DNA of 51,410 nucleotides, from NCBI GenBank assembly GCA_003599335.1, contig QZJN01000003.1, positions 68,654-120,063 on the forward strand, given 5' to 3'. Below are positions 25,474 to 34,494 of the stretch, one piece after another. The notes under the pieces are model-generated. The model saw nothing but the letters and a program-made list of their open reading frames with translations. It had not been told where the DNA came from and ran no database searches. The stretch is from Candidatus Parcubacteria bacterium. GTDB taxonomy: Bacteria; Patescibacteriota; Minisyncoccia; SURF-38. Position numbers and translations under genes: made by a program. Numbering within the stretch: position 1 is the stretch's first letter; each line of letters begins with the position of its first letter.

Positions 25474-25872
25474 ATGAGGATTTTGGGGATTGACTGGGGG
25501 ATTAAAAGGGTCGGGATTGCGATTTCGGCTAAGGATACGAATTTAGCTCTCCCGCATGATACTTGGATTTTTTCTGACTGGGCTAAATTCTTAGAAAAGT
25601 TGAAAGAACTTATTAAAAATGAAGATATTAACTCTATTGTTATTGGGTTGCCTTTGAGTATGGATCAGAAAGAAACCAAGCAATCCGGGATTGTTAGAGA
25701 AGCGGCCTTAAAAATTGAAGGTTCAACGGGCTTAAAAGTTTTTTTTGAAAACGAGCTTTTTACAAGCAAAATTGCAGGCATTCATTCCGAGGGTAAAATT
25801 GATGCATCGGCGGCGGCTTTGATTTTACAGAGTTTTTTGGATAAGCAGGAAGGTAAAAATATGATAAAATGA
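25474..25872 (+). CDS. ruvX: RuvX/YqgF family RNase H-fold nuclease
   Basis: A 132-aa protein of the YqgF family, implicated in 16S rRNA 5'-end processing and once called a Holliday-junction resolvase. The first catalytic Asp (D7 in GIDWG) and the C-terminal DASAAALILQSFL motif are present. The middle motif, normally DER-T, reads NELFTS after FE, so one acidic residue and the Arg appear changed. It lies one base after the map stop, probably co-transcribed. Confidence 0.85.
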   Translation: MRILGIDWGIKRVGIAISAKDTNLALPHDTWIFSDWAKFLEKLKELIKNEDINSIVIGLPLSMDQKETKQSGIVREAALKIEGSTGLKVFFENELFTSKIAGIHSEGKIDASAAALILQSFLDKQEGKNMIK

Positions 25873-25887
25873 AATCAGAGTAAAAGC

Positions 25888-26370
25888 ATGGATAGTAAAA
25901 CCAGATTAGTAGTTTTCGGTATTATTGGCGGTTTCGTTATTCTTTTGATTTTTTCATTGCTAAGTTATTTTGGCGCTCGGGAGCAAGAGTCCATTGTTCC
26001 TTTTGAATACGATGATCCTTTGGTCAATTTAAGGGCAGAAGGCGGATTGTGCGAGTACGGAACTTGTTGGGCTAACCAAACTGTTCAGAGAAATGGAGTT
26101 GTTTTAGTAAATGTTGGCGATGGAACAAACGATGTTAGGAGATTAAGCAATGAAGATTTGAACGAGCTTTCAAATTTAATCAAAGGAACCGACTTTAGAG
26201 CGGTTAAATCAAAAAGATTTTTTGGAGTTTGTCCGAGCGCTTACGATGGTTTTGAATACATCTACACTTTCTTTTTAGGAGAGAAAATTGAAATTATTTC
26301 TTCTTGCGAATTTGAGATAGATTACAATTTGCCTTTATTTAAAAAGATTAATGAATTAATCAATCAATAA
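25888..26370 (+). CDS. Hypothetical membrane-anchored protein
   Basis: A 160-aa protein with one N-terminal membrane helix (about residues 8-28, IIGGFVILLIFSLL) and a soluble, probably extracytoplasmic domain. That domain has four cysteines (in LCEYGTC, GVC and SSCEF) that could form disulfides. It is not a lipoprotein, as no lipobox is seen. I do not recognise the family. It sits 15 bp after ruvX and 6 bp before a glycosyltransferase gene. Confidence 0.75.
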   Translation: MDSKTRLVVFGIIGGFVILLIFSLLSYFGAREQESIVPFEYDDPLVNLRAEGGLCEYGTCWANQTVQRNGVVLVNVGDGTNDVRRLSNEDLNELSNLIKGTDFRAVKSKRFFGVCPSAYDGFEYIYTFFLGEKIEIISSCEFEIDYNLPLFKKINELINQ

Positions 26371-26376
26371 ATTAAT

Positions 26377-27096
26377 ATGCCAAAGCTTTCGATAATTATT
26401 CCGGCTTATAACGAAGAGAAAAGATTGCCCACAACGCTGCAATCTGTTTCAGATTATCTAAAAAAACAAAACTATTCATGGGAGGTTATTGTCGCGGACA
26501 ATGCCTCAACCGACGGTACTGGGCGCATAGCAGAGGAGTGGTCTAAAAAAGATAAGGCTTTTAAACATCTGGTTGTTCATGAGGCTGGTAAGGGAGCAAC
26601 CATTAAACGAGCCATGGAACGAGCGGTCGGCGAGTACCGTTTATTTATGGATGCTGATAATGCCACGACGCTTGATCACATTGAATTTTTTTGGCCTCAC
26701 TTGGAAGGAGGATATGATGTTGTTATAGGCTCTATTGAAGTTGCGGGTTCAACTATCGAGGAAAAAGCCGGTTGGCACCGCCGTTTTCTTGGTAAGTTGG
26801 CTAAATTGATAATAAGATTTGTTGCTTTGCCTGGGATAATGGATTCTCAGAGAGGTTTTAAGTGTTTTAGTAAAAGATCGGCAGAAATAGTTTTTAAAAA
26901 ACAAACGATTGGTCGTTGGGGTTTTGACATAGAGATTTTGCTGATTTCCAGAAGAAACGGTTTTAAGATAAAAGAAGTCCCTGTGCAATGGAAAAACCTC
27001 GGTGAGTCAAAGGTTACGCTTGGGGCCTATGTTTCTACTTTTATCGATTTATTCAAAATTAAACTCAACGATTTGGCCGGAAAATACAAAGCATGA
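26377..27096 (+). CDS. Family 2 glycosyltransferase (polyprenyl-phosphate sugar synthase-like)
   Basis: A 239-aa GT-A fold transferase like dolichyl-phosphate beta-glucosyltransferase and bacterial polyprenyl-phosphate sugar synthases. It begins LSIIIPAYNEEKRLPTTL, has VVADNASTDGT and the metal-binding DADN motif (D92, D94), and DSQRGFKCFSK further on. No C-terminal membrane helices are present, so it is the short form. It would charge a lipid carrier with a sugar for envelope glycans; the sugar is unknown. It overlaps galT by 4 bp (ATGA). Confidence 0.88.
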   Translation: MPKLSIIIPAYNEEKRLPTTLQSVSDYLKKQNYSWEVIVADNASTDGTGRIAEEWSKKDKAFKHLVVHEAGKGATIKRAMERAVGEYRLFMDADNATTLDHIEFFWPHLEGGYDVVIGSIEVAGSTIEEKAGWHRRFLGKLAKLIIRFVALPGIMDSQRGFKCFSKRSAEIVFKKQTIGRWGFDIEILLISRRNGFKIKEVPVQWKNLGESKVTLGAYVSTFIDLFKIKLNDLAGKYKA

Positions 27097-28136
27097 AAAA
27101 AAAGAATGTTCTTAAATCCAACTATCCTTATTTGCCACAACTAAAAGAGAAGCCTTCGGAATTGAGGCAGGATATGGTTTCCCAAGACTGGGTTGTAATT
27201 GCGACCGGCAGAGCCCGCCGGCCTCATTTTTTTAAGTCTCAAACACGAACCAAGTTTTCTCTGCCAAAAAGCAAATGCCCATTTGATAACCTTAAGCAAG
27301 CGGGGAATCCAGAGCCAATAGCTATTTATAAGGCTCCGCACGGACAGAATTGGTTTATTCAGGTTTTGCCCAATAAATTTCCAGCCTTTTCCTATGGTGT
27401 CTGCCCTGTGGTTAAAAAAAGCGGTCCTTATAGTTGGTTGGAAGGGGTTGGTTTTCATGAGGTTATTGTGACTAAAGATCACGACCGTCAGATTGCAAAG
27501 TTTAGCGATGAGGAAATGAATCTTGTTTTAAGGGCTTATCAAGAACGGTATCTTGCTTTAAAAAATGATCCTTGCACAGAGTATGTTTTGATTTTTCACA
27601 ACCATGGATTTGAGGCGGGCGCTTCAATACCCCATCCACACTCACAACTCGTTGGAATGCCGGTGGCTCCTCCGGACGTGGTTAATTCTTTGCGAGGCTC
27701 ACAGCGTTATCTAAAACAGCACAAGGCTTGTGTTCATTGTGCGATGATCAAATGGGAACTAAAATTTAAAAAAAGAATTGTTGCCGAAAACGATACAGCC
27801 GTGGCTTTTTGCCCCTTTGCTTCACGCAGGGCTTTTGAAATAAGGGTTTTTCCAAAAAATCACAGCTCGCACTTTGAGCTTATAAGCGAAAAGGAAAGAT
27901 TAGGTTTTGCCCAAGTTTTACGCAAGGCATTAAAGAGTCTGTTTGGCGGTCTTAACGATCCGGCTTATAATTTTTTTATTCACACTACTCCGACGAAACA
28001 GAAAGATCGTCATTATCATTGGCATCTTGAGATTTTGCCGGTGACTTCTACTTGGGGCGGGGTTGAGTTTGGCACGGGAATTGAAATTTCAACAATAACT
28101 CCGGAGGAGGCCGCTAAGTATTTAAGAAAATTCTGA
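27093..28136 (+). CDS. galT: Galactose-1-phosphate uridylyltransferase family protein
   Basis: HIT-superfamily nucleotidyl transferase exchanging UMP between UDP-sugar and sugar 1-phosphate. The active-site motif HPHSQ (H181, H183) follows HNHGFEAGASI. Two cysteine-containing sites (CPFDN, CVHCAMI) fit the structural zinc site. 347 aa, near the family norm. The partner enzymes galK and galE are not next to it, and the neighbour is a glycosyltransferase, so a role in making activated sugars is more likely than galactose breakdown (inference). Substrate specificity (for example ADP-sugar) is open. Confidence 0.88.
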   Translation: MKKKNVLKSNYPYLPQLKEKPSELRQDMVSQDWVVIATGRARRPHFFKSQTRTKFSLPKSKCPFDNLKQAGNPEPIAIYKAPHGQNWFIQVLPNKFPAFSYGVCPVVKKSGPYSWLEGVGFHEVIVTKDHDRQIAKFSDEEMNLVLRAYQERYLALKNDPCTEYVLIFHNHGFEAGASIPHPHSQLVGMPVAPPDVVNSLRGSQRYLKQHKACVHCAMIKWELKFKKRIVAENDTAVAFCPFASRRAFEIRVFPKNHSSHFELISEKERLGFAQVLRKALKSLFGGLNDPAYNFFIHTTPTKQKDRHYHWHLEILPVTSTWGGVEFGTGIEISTITPEEAAKYLRKF

Positions 28137-28138
28137 TT

Positions 28139-28759
28139 ATGGCAGAAGCAATACTCTATTGGTTTGCTGTTATTATTATTGCCATCATTGATCGTATTGG
28201 TTATTTTGGGGTTTTTTTGCTTATGGCGATTGAAAGCGCTAATATTCCTGTGCCTTCGGAAATCACCATGCCCTTCGCGGGTTTTTTAGCGAGCCAAGGG
28301 CGGTTTAACGTGTGGACGCTTGGATTTATCGGCGCGCTTGGAAATCTTGCCGGCTCACTTCTTATTTATTGGCTTCTTGCATGTAAAGGGATGGCGTTTG
28401 TTGAGCGTTACGGAAAATACTTTTTTATGCGCAAAGAAGAGGTTGAGCTTGCCGATCGGTGGTTTTTGAGGCATGGAGGAAAAATTATTTTTTGGGGGCG
28501 TTTACTGCCGGTTGTGCGCACGTTTATTTCAATGCCAGCAGGCCTTTTTAAGATGTCATTATGGCGATTTACCTACTTAACATTTATTGGCTCTTTTATT
28601 TGGTCGTCAGTGCTTACGTGGATTGGTTTTGAGCTTGGAGAGCGCTGGGAAGACATACATATATATTTTTCTAAGTTTTCAAATGCAATTCTTGCTATAC
28701 TTGTGATAGGAGTTGTTGGTTGGGTGTGGCATCATTTTTATTACAAAAATAAAAAATAA
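28139..28759 (+). CDS. DedA family membrane protein
   Basis: A 206-aa polytopic membrane protein of the DedA/SNARE-associated family, linked to recycling of undecaprenyl phosphate or other lipid carriers. It has the motifs FLLMAIESANIPVPSEITMPFAGFLA, GRLLPVVRTFISMPAG and five or so hydrophobic helices. It lies 2 bp after galT. Lipid-carrier flipping would fit the polyprenyl-phosphate glycosyltransferase two genes upstream. Confidence 0.92.
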   Translation: MAEAILYWFAVIIIAIIDRIGYFGVFLLMAIESANIPVPSEITMPFAGFLASQGRFNVWTLGFIGALGNLAGSLLIYWLLACKGMAFVERYGKYFFMRKEEVELADRWFLRHGGKIIFWGRLLPVVRTFISMPAGLFKMSLWRFTYLTFIGSFIWSSVLTWIGFELGERWEDIHIYFSKFSNAILAILVIGVVGWVWHHFYYKNKK

Positions 28760-28764
28760 AGCTC

Positions 28765-29514
28765 ATGAAAATTGTTGTTGCAAATTGGAAAATGAATCCG
28801 GTTAGTCTAAACGAAGCAAAAAAGCTCGCGCTTGGGAATAATAAGATTGCAAGATTAAGCAGAAATACCCGCCTTGTTATTTGCCCACCCCTTACCTGGC
28901 TTTCTGATTTATCTAAGATTGTTAAAAAACCTCTTGAACTTGGCGCTCAAAATTCCTTTTGGACCAATCAGGGTCCTTTCACCGGAGAGGTTTCTCCCTT
29001 GATGTTAAAAAATATCGGTTGTGCGTGGGTAATCATTGGTCATTCAGAGAGGCGAGGCTACTTACAGGAAACAGATGAAATGGTTAACAAAAAAACCTTC
29101 GCGGCTCTTTCCGCCGGACTAAATGTCGTTTTGGCTGTGGGAGAACAATCACGCGAAACTTCAAAAGCGATGGTTGATGCAATTTTGGAACAACAGCTCA
29201 AGCTTGCCCTAAAAGATTTGAAACAAAAACTCCTTAGTCGTTTGGTTGTAGTTTATGAGCCGGTTTGGGCTATTGGGACAGGACTAAGCGCAAAGCCAGA
29301 CGATGCCTTGCAGGCCTCATTGGTCATAAGAAAGGTTATTGCCAAACAATATGGCGTTTCTGCCGCTAATAAAATGAGGATTTTATACGGAGGCTCGGTA
29401 GACAAAAAAAATGTTTCAAACTTTATTAATCAGCGAGGGATTGAGGGTATTTTGGTTGGCGGGGCTTCTCTAAACTTGGGTGGTTTTTCTGAATTAATCA
29501 GACAGATCAAATGA
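28765..29514 (+). CDS. tpiA: Triosephosphate isomerase
   Basis: Interconverts dihydroxyacetone phosphate and glyceraldehyde 3-phosphate. Catalytic residues are in place: K9 in ANWKMN, H93 in IIGHSERR and E165 in VVYEPVWAIGTG. The phosphate loops GGSV and GILVGGASL are present. 249 aa, normal. Next to pgk, forming a lower-glycolysis pair. Confidence 0.97.
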   Translation: MKIVVANWKMNPVSLNEAKKLALGNNKIARLSRNTRLVICPPLTWLSDLSKIVKKPLELGAQNSFWTNQGPFTGEVSPLMLKNIGCAWVIIGHSERRGYLQETDEMVNKKTFAALSAGLNVVLAVGEQSRETSKAMVDAILEQQLKLALKDLKQKLLSRLVVVYEPVWAIGTGLSAKPDDALQASLVIRKVIAKQYGVSAANKMRILYGGSVDKKNVSNFINQRGIEGILVGGASLNLGGFSELIRQIK

Positions 29515-29524
29515 TTATAAGAAA

Positions 29525-30691
29525 ATGTTAAGGCTTGTTAAAAAAGCCTCTGTTTTTAAAAAGAGGGTCTTACTAAGGGTTGATTTTAATATTCCTCTTT
29601 CTGATTCGGGGGAGCTTGCCGATACTTTTAGAATAAAGGCTGTTCTGCCGACCCTGCTTTTTTTGAAATCCCACAAAGCCAAGATAATTATTGCTACTCA
29701 TCTTGGCGAGCCCGACAAGCCGGCTTCTTCTTTAAGTACAAAACATTTAGTCGGTGTTATAAGAGAGGTTTGCGGACTTAAGGTTAAATGGTTTGGGGGT
29801 TTTAATTTTGATTCTTTAAGTAAATCGGTTAATAAATTAGAGCCCGGAGAAATAGCTTTGTTGGAAAACTTAAGGTTCAATTCGGGAGAAATTTCTAATT
29901 CTAAGAAATTTGCAAAAGGCTTAGCGAGCTTAGCTGATGTTTATGTGAACGATGCTTTTGGAACAATGCATCGCTACCATGCTTCTATTGTTGGGGTGCC
30001 TTTATTTTTGCCTTCCTATTGCGGTTTTTTGGTAAAAAAAGAACTAGGCGCTTTAGAGAAAATTGTTTACAACCCGGCCAGACCGTTCACGGTGATAATG
30101 GCCGGCGGGAAGTTATCGACCAAGGCAAGGTTGCTTAAACCACTTTTTGGAAAGGCAAATTCTCTTGTTGTAGGAGGTATTTTGGGCAACAACTTTTTAA
30201 AAGTTCACGGATTTAAGGTTGGGCGTTCAATTATTGAGCCCAGTGTTATTAGGTGGATGAAAAAAGTTAAATTTCCTGCTAAAAAGATTTTTCTACCCAA
30301 AGATTTTATTGTTGCAAGAGCTATTAGGGCTAATGTAAAAACAAGGATAGTATCTTTAGGAGAGCCAATCTTGGCAAAAGAATATATATTAGATATTGGA
30401 CCCAAGACAATTGATTATTTTGCTTCGGTTATAAAATTTTCTAAAACGATTTTGTGGAATGGTCCGGTGGGGTATTATGAGCTTCGCCCATTCAGACGAG
30501 GAACAATAGAGCTGGCAAGACGAGTTGCAAAGGCTAAGGCCCACAGCGTTATTGGGGGTGGGGATATTATTGGTGCTCTTAATGAGTTAGACTTATTAAA
30601 GAAGATGAGTCATATTTCTAGCGGTGGAGGTGCGATGCTTGAGTTTGTTGCTTATAAGAATTTGCCAGGTTTAAAAATTTTAGGTTACTAA
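29525..30691 (+). CDS. pgk: Phosphoglycerate kinase
   Basis: Makes ATP from 1,3-bisphosphoglycerate. RVDFNIPLSDSG, ATHLGEP, LLENLRFNSGE, VNDAFGTMHR and the hinge GGGDIIGAL are present. Some motifs differ from textbook forms (MAGGKLSTKARLL for GGAKVSDK; NGPVGYYELRPF for NGPMGVFE), consistent with a divergent lineage. 388 aa, normal length. Downstream of tpiA by 10 bp and 1 bp before the next gene. Confidence 0.96.
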   Translation: MLRLVKKASVFKKRVLLRVDFNIPLSDSGELADTFRIKAVLPTLLFLKSHKAKIIIATHLGEPDKPASSLSTKHLVGVIREVCGLKVKWFGGFNFDSLSKSVNKLEPGEIALLENLRFNSGEISNSKKFAKGLASLADVYVNDAFGTMHRYHASIVGVPLFLPSYCGFLVKKELGALEKIVYNPARPFTVIMAGGKLSTKARLLKPLFGKANSLVVGGILGNNFLKVHGFKVGRSIIEPSVIRWMKKVKFPAKKIFLPKDFIVARAIRANVKTRIVSLGEPILAKEYILDIGPKTIDYFASVIKFSKTILWNGPVGYYELRPFRRGTIELARRVAKAKAHSVIGGGDIIGALNELDLLKKMSHISSGGGAMLEFVAYKNLPGLKILGY

Positions 30692-30692
30692 T

Positions 30693-31241
30693 ATGTCCAC
30701 TCAATATAAAATATTAATCGTAGATGATGATGATTATTTAAGATCATTGTACGTTGCTGTTTTTAAGGAGGCCAATTTTATTGTTGAAGAAGCGAGGGAT
30801 GGCCTTGAGGCTTTGGAGCGTATCCAAAAGGCAACCCCCGATATGCTTTTTACTGGTATAGTTATGCCTCGGATGGATGGCTTTGAACTTATTAAGGTTC
30901 TAAAGCAAAACGTGGCCTTCGCGAATATTCCAGTAATGATTTCTTCCCATCTAGGCAGGGAGGAGGATAGAAAAACAGCTCAGGACTTGGGAGCAAAAGA
31001 ATTTATATACAAACAAACAGTTACCCCAAAAGAAGTTGTCGACAGAGCTTTGAGGTGGCTACATAAAAAATTTTATAAATTGACCATAAGTAAGGAAAAA
31101 TACGACGCTAATCAGTTGATTAAAGATCATCTGGTTCATTGTTCAGATCAGGGATCGGAAATTATAGTTAATCTTGCGCCGGCAAAAGAATCCGGAGTTT
31201 TTGAGGCTAGGATTGAATGTAAACCTAAAACTGAATCTTGA
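30693..31241 (+). CDS. Receiver-domain protein lacking the phospho-acceptor Asp
   Basis: Residues 6-125 are a CheY-like receiver: the acidic pocket VDDDD, a Ser in VMISSHLG and the Lys in FIYKQ are present. At the phosphorylation site, where DxxMP is expected, the sequence is GIVMP, so residue 55 is Gly (codon GGT, one base from GAT). A C-terminal segment of about 60 residues has no recognised output domain and no helix-turn-helix. It is therefore a pseudo-receiver that probably signals by binding or not by phosphorylation. No histidine kinase is nearby. It starts one base after pgk, in a metabolic operon, which hints at a housekeeping protein-protein role. Confidence 0.85.
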   Translation: MSTQYKILIVDDDDYLRSLYVAVFKEANFIVEEARDGLEALERIQKATPDMLFTGIVMPRMDGFELIKVLKQNVAFANIPVMISSHLGREEDRKTAQDLGAKEFIYKQTVTPKEVVDRALRWLHKKFYKLTISKEKYDANQLIKDHLVHCSDQGSEIIVNLAPAKESGVFEARIECKPKTES

Positions 31242-31259
31242 GTTTACTAAGATAAAGTT

Positions 31260-33044
31260 ATGAAATGGAGGCTAAAAGAACAGGCTCCACGAGAATTTAT
31301 TCATCAATTTCCTGAATTTGGAAGGCTGGTTTTAGATTTGTTATGGCAAAGAGAGATAAGAACCCAAGAGGAAATTGACGCATTTTTTAATCCAGACTAT
31401 TCTAAGGATCTCAACGATCCGTTTTTAATGTCCGGCATGAAAGATGCCGTTGAGCGCTTAATTGGATCAATAAAAAATAAAGAGCATGTTGCTATCTTTG
31501 GAGACTATGACGTTGATGGAATTTCCGGGAGTGTTATTTTGGCAACCATTTTCAAGAAAGTTGGTTTATCGCATGAGGTTTATATTCCCGACAGGGCTAG
31601 AGAGGGTTACGGGATGAATATTCCTGCCGTTGAAGGTCTTTGTAAAAAAGGAGCCGGTCTTATAATTGTTGTTGATTCCGGTATAACCGACTTTGAAGAA
31701 GTGGAGCTCGCAAATTCTTGCGGGTCTGATGTTTTAATTATTGATCACCATCAACCACTAGAGAGAATTCCAGAGGCTTTTGCTATTTTAAACCCAAATT
31801 TAAAAAAAGATGTTTATCCTTTTAAGCATCTTGTTGCGACAGGAGTGACTTTTAAGTTTATCCAAGCCCTCGTGCCAGTATTAAGAAAAGAGGGTTTTGA
31901 CTTTGGTCAGGGTTTTGAAAAGTGGTTTTTGGATTTAGTAGCTTTGGCGACGGTGGCTGATATGGCTCCACTAATTGGAGAAAACAGAATTCTTTGCAAA
32001 TATGGACTTGGTGTTCTGGCAAAAACATCGAGGGTTGGTATCAGAGAACTAATGAATATAGCCGGCGTTAAGCCTCAGACCATTGCCGAGCCTTCATGGG
32101 GTGAAGAATTAGTCTTTGAATCTGGTAATGGCAATGAGAGACGTGTGAGGAAGCATCCAATTACAAATATCAATAGCCAGACTATATCTTTCTCCTTGGT
32201 TAATCGAATTAACGCTGCTAGTCGCATGGCTCACGCAAAGGTTGGATTTGATCTTTTGATGAGCGAGTCAAAAGAAGAGGCCAAAGATCTAGCTATGCAG
32301 CTTGAGCAAAAAGCTAAAGAGAGAGTTCAACTTGTGAGAAAGATAGTTGAGGAATTTAACCTTAGAAATGATGTTTCCCAGGGCCCAATTATTTTTGCCG
32401 GTTCGAAAGATTGGCCAATAGGCGTCCTTGGTATCGTTGCTAACCAGTTACTAGAAAAACATCACAAGCCAACTTTTATTTTTGAGGCCAGAGACAAAGA
32501 ATCTCTCGGTTCTATCAGATCAAACAAAGATCTAAATATAGTAAATTTGTTGGAAAAATGCGGTAATTTTATGACAGATTATGGAGGTCACCCGCAATCA
32601 GCTGGATTTAGGTTCAAAACTGAGAATAGTGAAGATTTAAAGCAGTGTTTGCTGGATAATATCGGTTCGGTTGTTAATCAGGAGCCGTTTTTGGAAATTG
32701 ACGCGGATTTAACTTCCGAAGAGATCGATATGGGGTTATTTAAAAAGCTGCAACCTTTTGAACCTTTTGGCGTTGATAATCCGACCCCTCGTTTTTTGTT
32801 TAGAAATCTAATTATAAAAGAAAAACGCCTGATAGGTTCTGATAAACAGCACAGTAAACTTATTTTGTCGGGAGCCGGACATAAGGTTTTGAGCATTCCA
32901 GCTTTGGCTTTCAATAAAATCCTGCCGGATCATCTTCGTATTGACCAGAGGGTTGATATTGTTGGAGAGTTTATGGTAGATGAATTTAGGGGCAGGCTTA
33001 ACTTATCGATTAAAATCGTTGATATAAAAATTTCTGAAATATAA
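31260..33044 (+). CDS. recJ: Single-stranded-DNA-specific exonuclease RecJ
   Basis: A 5'-3' exonuclease in recombination and repair. 594 aa with the DHH phosphoesterase motifs GDYDVDG (81-87) and IDHHQP (D162-H163-H164), the DHHA1 motif YGGHPQSAGFRF and a C-terminal OB-like part. A charged segment (about residues 280-300) interrupts the middle. The length is normal. 18 bp after the pseudo-receiver gene. Confidence 0.95.
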   Translation: MKWRLKEQAPREFIHQFPEFGRLVLDLLWQREIRTQEEIDAFFNPDYSKDLNDPFLMSGMKDAVERLIGSIKNKEHVAIFGDYDVDGISGSVILATIFKKVGLSHEVYIPDRAREGYGMNIPAVEGLCKKGAGLIIVVDSGITDFEEVELANSCGSDVLIIDHHQPLERIPEAFAILNPNLKKDVYPFKHLVATGVTFKFIQALVPVLRKEGFDFGQGFEKWFLDLVALATVADMAPLIGENRILCKYGLGVLAKTSRVGIRELMNIAGVKPQTIAEPSWGEELVFESGNGNERRVRKHPITNINSQTISFSLVNRINAASRMAHAKVGFDLLMSESKEEAKDLAMQLEQKAKERVQLVRKIVEEFNLRNDVSQGPIIFAGSKDWPIGVLGIVANQLLEKHHKPTFIFEARDKESLGSIRSNKDLNIVNLLEKCGNFMTDYGGHPQSAGFRFKTENSEDLKQCLLDNIGSVVNQEPFLEIDADLTSEEIDMGLFKKLQPFEPFGVDNPTPRFLFRNLIIKEKRLIGSDKQHSKLILSGAGHKVLSIPALAFNKILPDHLRIDQRVDIVGEFMVDEFRGRLNLSIKIVDIKISEI

Positions 33045-33052
33045 ATTAAGGT

Positions 33053-33508
33053 ATGAAGAAAAACGAAAATAAGATAGTTATTTATGCAGACGGAGGTTCC
33101 AGAGGAAATCCCGGGCCGGCGGCCATCGGAGTTGTTTTCAAGCAGCTTAGCGGTTCTGGAGAAGTTAAATATAAAGAATATGCTGAAGTTATAGGAGAAA
33201 AAACAAACAATGAAGCCGAATATCAGGCGGTAATTTTTGCTCTAAAGAAAGCTAAGGCTCTTTTTGGTTCAAAAAAAATAAAAGATTTAGATATTGAATT
33301 TTATTTAGATTCCGAATTGGTCTCAAAGCAGCTTGGCGGGCAATACAGGATTGATGAAGATAAGTTAAAGAATTTATTTGTGGATGTTTGGAATCTTAGA
33401 CTTGATTTTGGCAAAATAAATTTTAAACATATACCAAGAGAACAAAATAAAGAAGCCGATAGGCTTGTCAATCAAGTCTTAGATAAAGAAAGTTCTAAAT
33501 TATTATAG
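33053..33508 (+). CDS. rnhA: Ribonuclease HI family protein
   Basis: Cleaves RNA in RNA-DNA hybrids. The 151-aa protein shows the four catalytic acids: D13 (YADGGSRGNPG), E56 (TNNEAEY), D86 (YLDSELV) and D136 (NKEADRL). It matches the short RNase HI type without an N-terminal hybrid-binding domain. 8 bp after recJ, so two nucleic-acid processing genes are paired. Confidence 0.92.
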   Translation: MKKNENKIVIYADGGSRGNPGPAAIGVVFKQLSGSGEVKYKEYAEVIGEKTNNEAEYQAVIFALKKAKALFGSKKIKDLDIEFYLDSELVSKQLGGQYRIDEDKLKNLFVDVWNLRLDFGKINFKHIPREQNKEADRLVNQVLDKESSKLL

Positions 33509-33516
33509 CGCTTTTA

Positions 33517-33545
33517 TTGACAATATATTATTTTTGTGCTAAGTT
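33517..33545 (+). promoter_or_regulatory. Promoter upstream of the RNase P RNA
   Basis: Consensus TTGACA (33517-33522), 17-bp spacer, TAAGTT (33540-33545). A second -10-like box TATATG (33569-33574) would start transcription at the first base of the RNA, so two starts are possible. Confidence 0.55.
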
Positions 33546-33580
33546 TTTTCTACGCTCTTTGATGTAAATATATGGAATTT

Positions 33581-34013
33581 CGAGGGACCTAAACGGATCC
33601 AGTAGTCGCGTCCGCCCAAATTTGGGCGAGATGAGGAAAGTCCGAACTCCATCCTGCCTTTGGCAGGATAAAAAAGTAGTGGGTAATACCCATCGTCCGG
33701 CCGCTTTAGGCGGTTTAGGATAGAGGTGCGAACAGAAACGTTTTAGCCCGAAAGGGTTAAAAAAGCCCAATCCCAAGCTAGAAGGCTTAGCCTTGCTATA
33801 GGGATAAAAAAGCAAGGCTGAAACGGCAAAATCCTTACTGGGAGCAAGGCCGTACCCAATTTTTTGGGGGTGCCGCTTGAGCTTTGTAGTAATACAAAGC
33901 CTAGATAAATGACTACGCCCCGTTTTTGGCGGGGACAGAATTCGGCTTACGTGGTGGGGGCGTTAAGCTCCACTCTTTTGTTTAAAAATAAAAGAATTCG
34001 TTTGGGTCCCTCG
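33581..34013 (+). ncRNA. rnpB: RNase P RNA
   Basis: Catalytic RNA that matures tRNA 5' ends. The ends pair (CGAGGGACC at 33581-33589 with GGTCCCTCG at 34005-34013, helix P1). The conserved block GAGGAAAGTCCG lies at about 33633-33644, and the 3' conserved block ACAGAATTCGGCTTAC at about 33935-33950. These two blocks form the P4 core. About 433 nt. It has its own promoter and terminator. Confidence 0.95.
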
Positions 34014-34023
34014 GAGTTTCAAA

Positions 34024-34066
34024 AAGCTAAATTCTCCTCTTTTTTGAGGAGAATTTAGCTTTTTTG
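34024..34066 (+). terminator. Terminator of the RNase P RNA gene
   Basis: A 16-bp perfect stem (34024-34039 with 34046-34061) with a T6 loop and a T tract, 10 bases after the RNA. Confidence 0.92.
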
Positions 34067-34185
34067 GTAAATGTTATAATGTTCTTATAATTCTTAAACT
34101 CTTTCCTAAAAAGCTTATTCTTTTCATTTCAAGCGCTGTCCATTCTTTTTTATATTTTGATGAGCGTTTATAATTAGGTATATAT

Positions 34186-34494
34186 ATGAAGCATAACTTT
34201 CCTACAAAAAATATTTGGAAATTGATGCTGGATATTCTGCCATCAACAAACTCTTTATCTAAAAGAAAGGATCTGGGCGGCAAGAAATTACTAGTTGATT
34301 TTGTCCATCACAGGAGTTATAAAGAAGCGGTAGTCCCAATAGCAAGATTGGCTTCGGCGACAAATTACGAGTCTTCGGTGAGAAGAAAATTGATTGATGA
34401 ATTAGAAGATTTGGAGCATAGACATATTTTACTCAATCTAAAAAATAAAGGGGCTCGTTTTGTCGTCAAAATTCCAAAGATAGAGCTTGATTGA
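34186..34494 (+). CDS. Small basic hypothetical protein upstream of murJ
   Basis: A 102-aa basic protein with no membrane segment. The pattern of helices followed by a short strand pair at the C-terminus (HILLNLKNKGARFVVKIPK) looks like a winged-helix fold, but this is a by-eye guess and I do not recognise a family. The stop overlaps the murJ start (TGATG), so translation is coupled. A TATAAT box at 34169-34174 is 11 bases before the ATG, again giving an almost leaderless mRNA. Confidence 0.7.
   Translation: MKHNFPTKNIWKLMLDILPSTNSLSKRKDLGGKKLLVDFVHHRSYKEAVVPIARLASATNYESSVRRKLIDELEDLEHRHILLNLKNKGARFVVKIPKIELD

Noticed and set aside
30693..31241. Two-component response regulator with normal phosphorylation
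   Set aside because: The acceptor Asp is Gly and no kinase gene is nearby.
33528..33815. Minus-strand ORF of 95 aa in the RNase P RNA region
   Set aside because: It lies antisense to rnpB, whose conserved core and P1 pairing are clear.
34074..34283. Minus-strand ORF of 69 aa between rnpB and the 102-aa gene
   Set aside because: AT-rich, overlaps the 102-aa gene and its -10 box, no recognisable motif.
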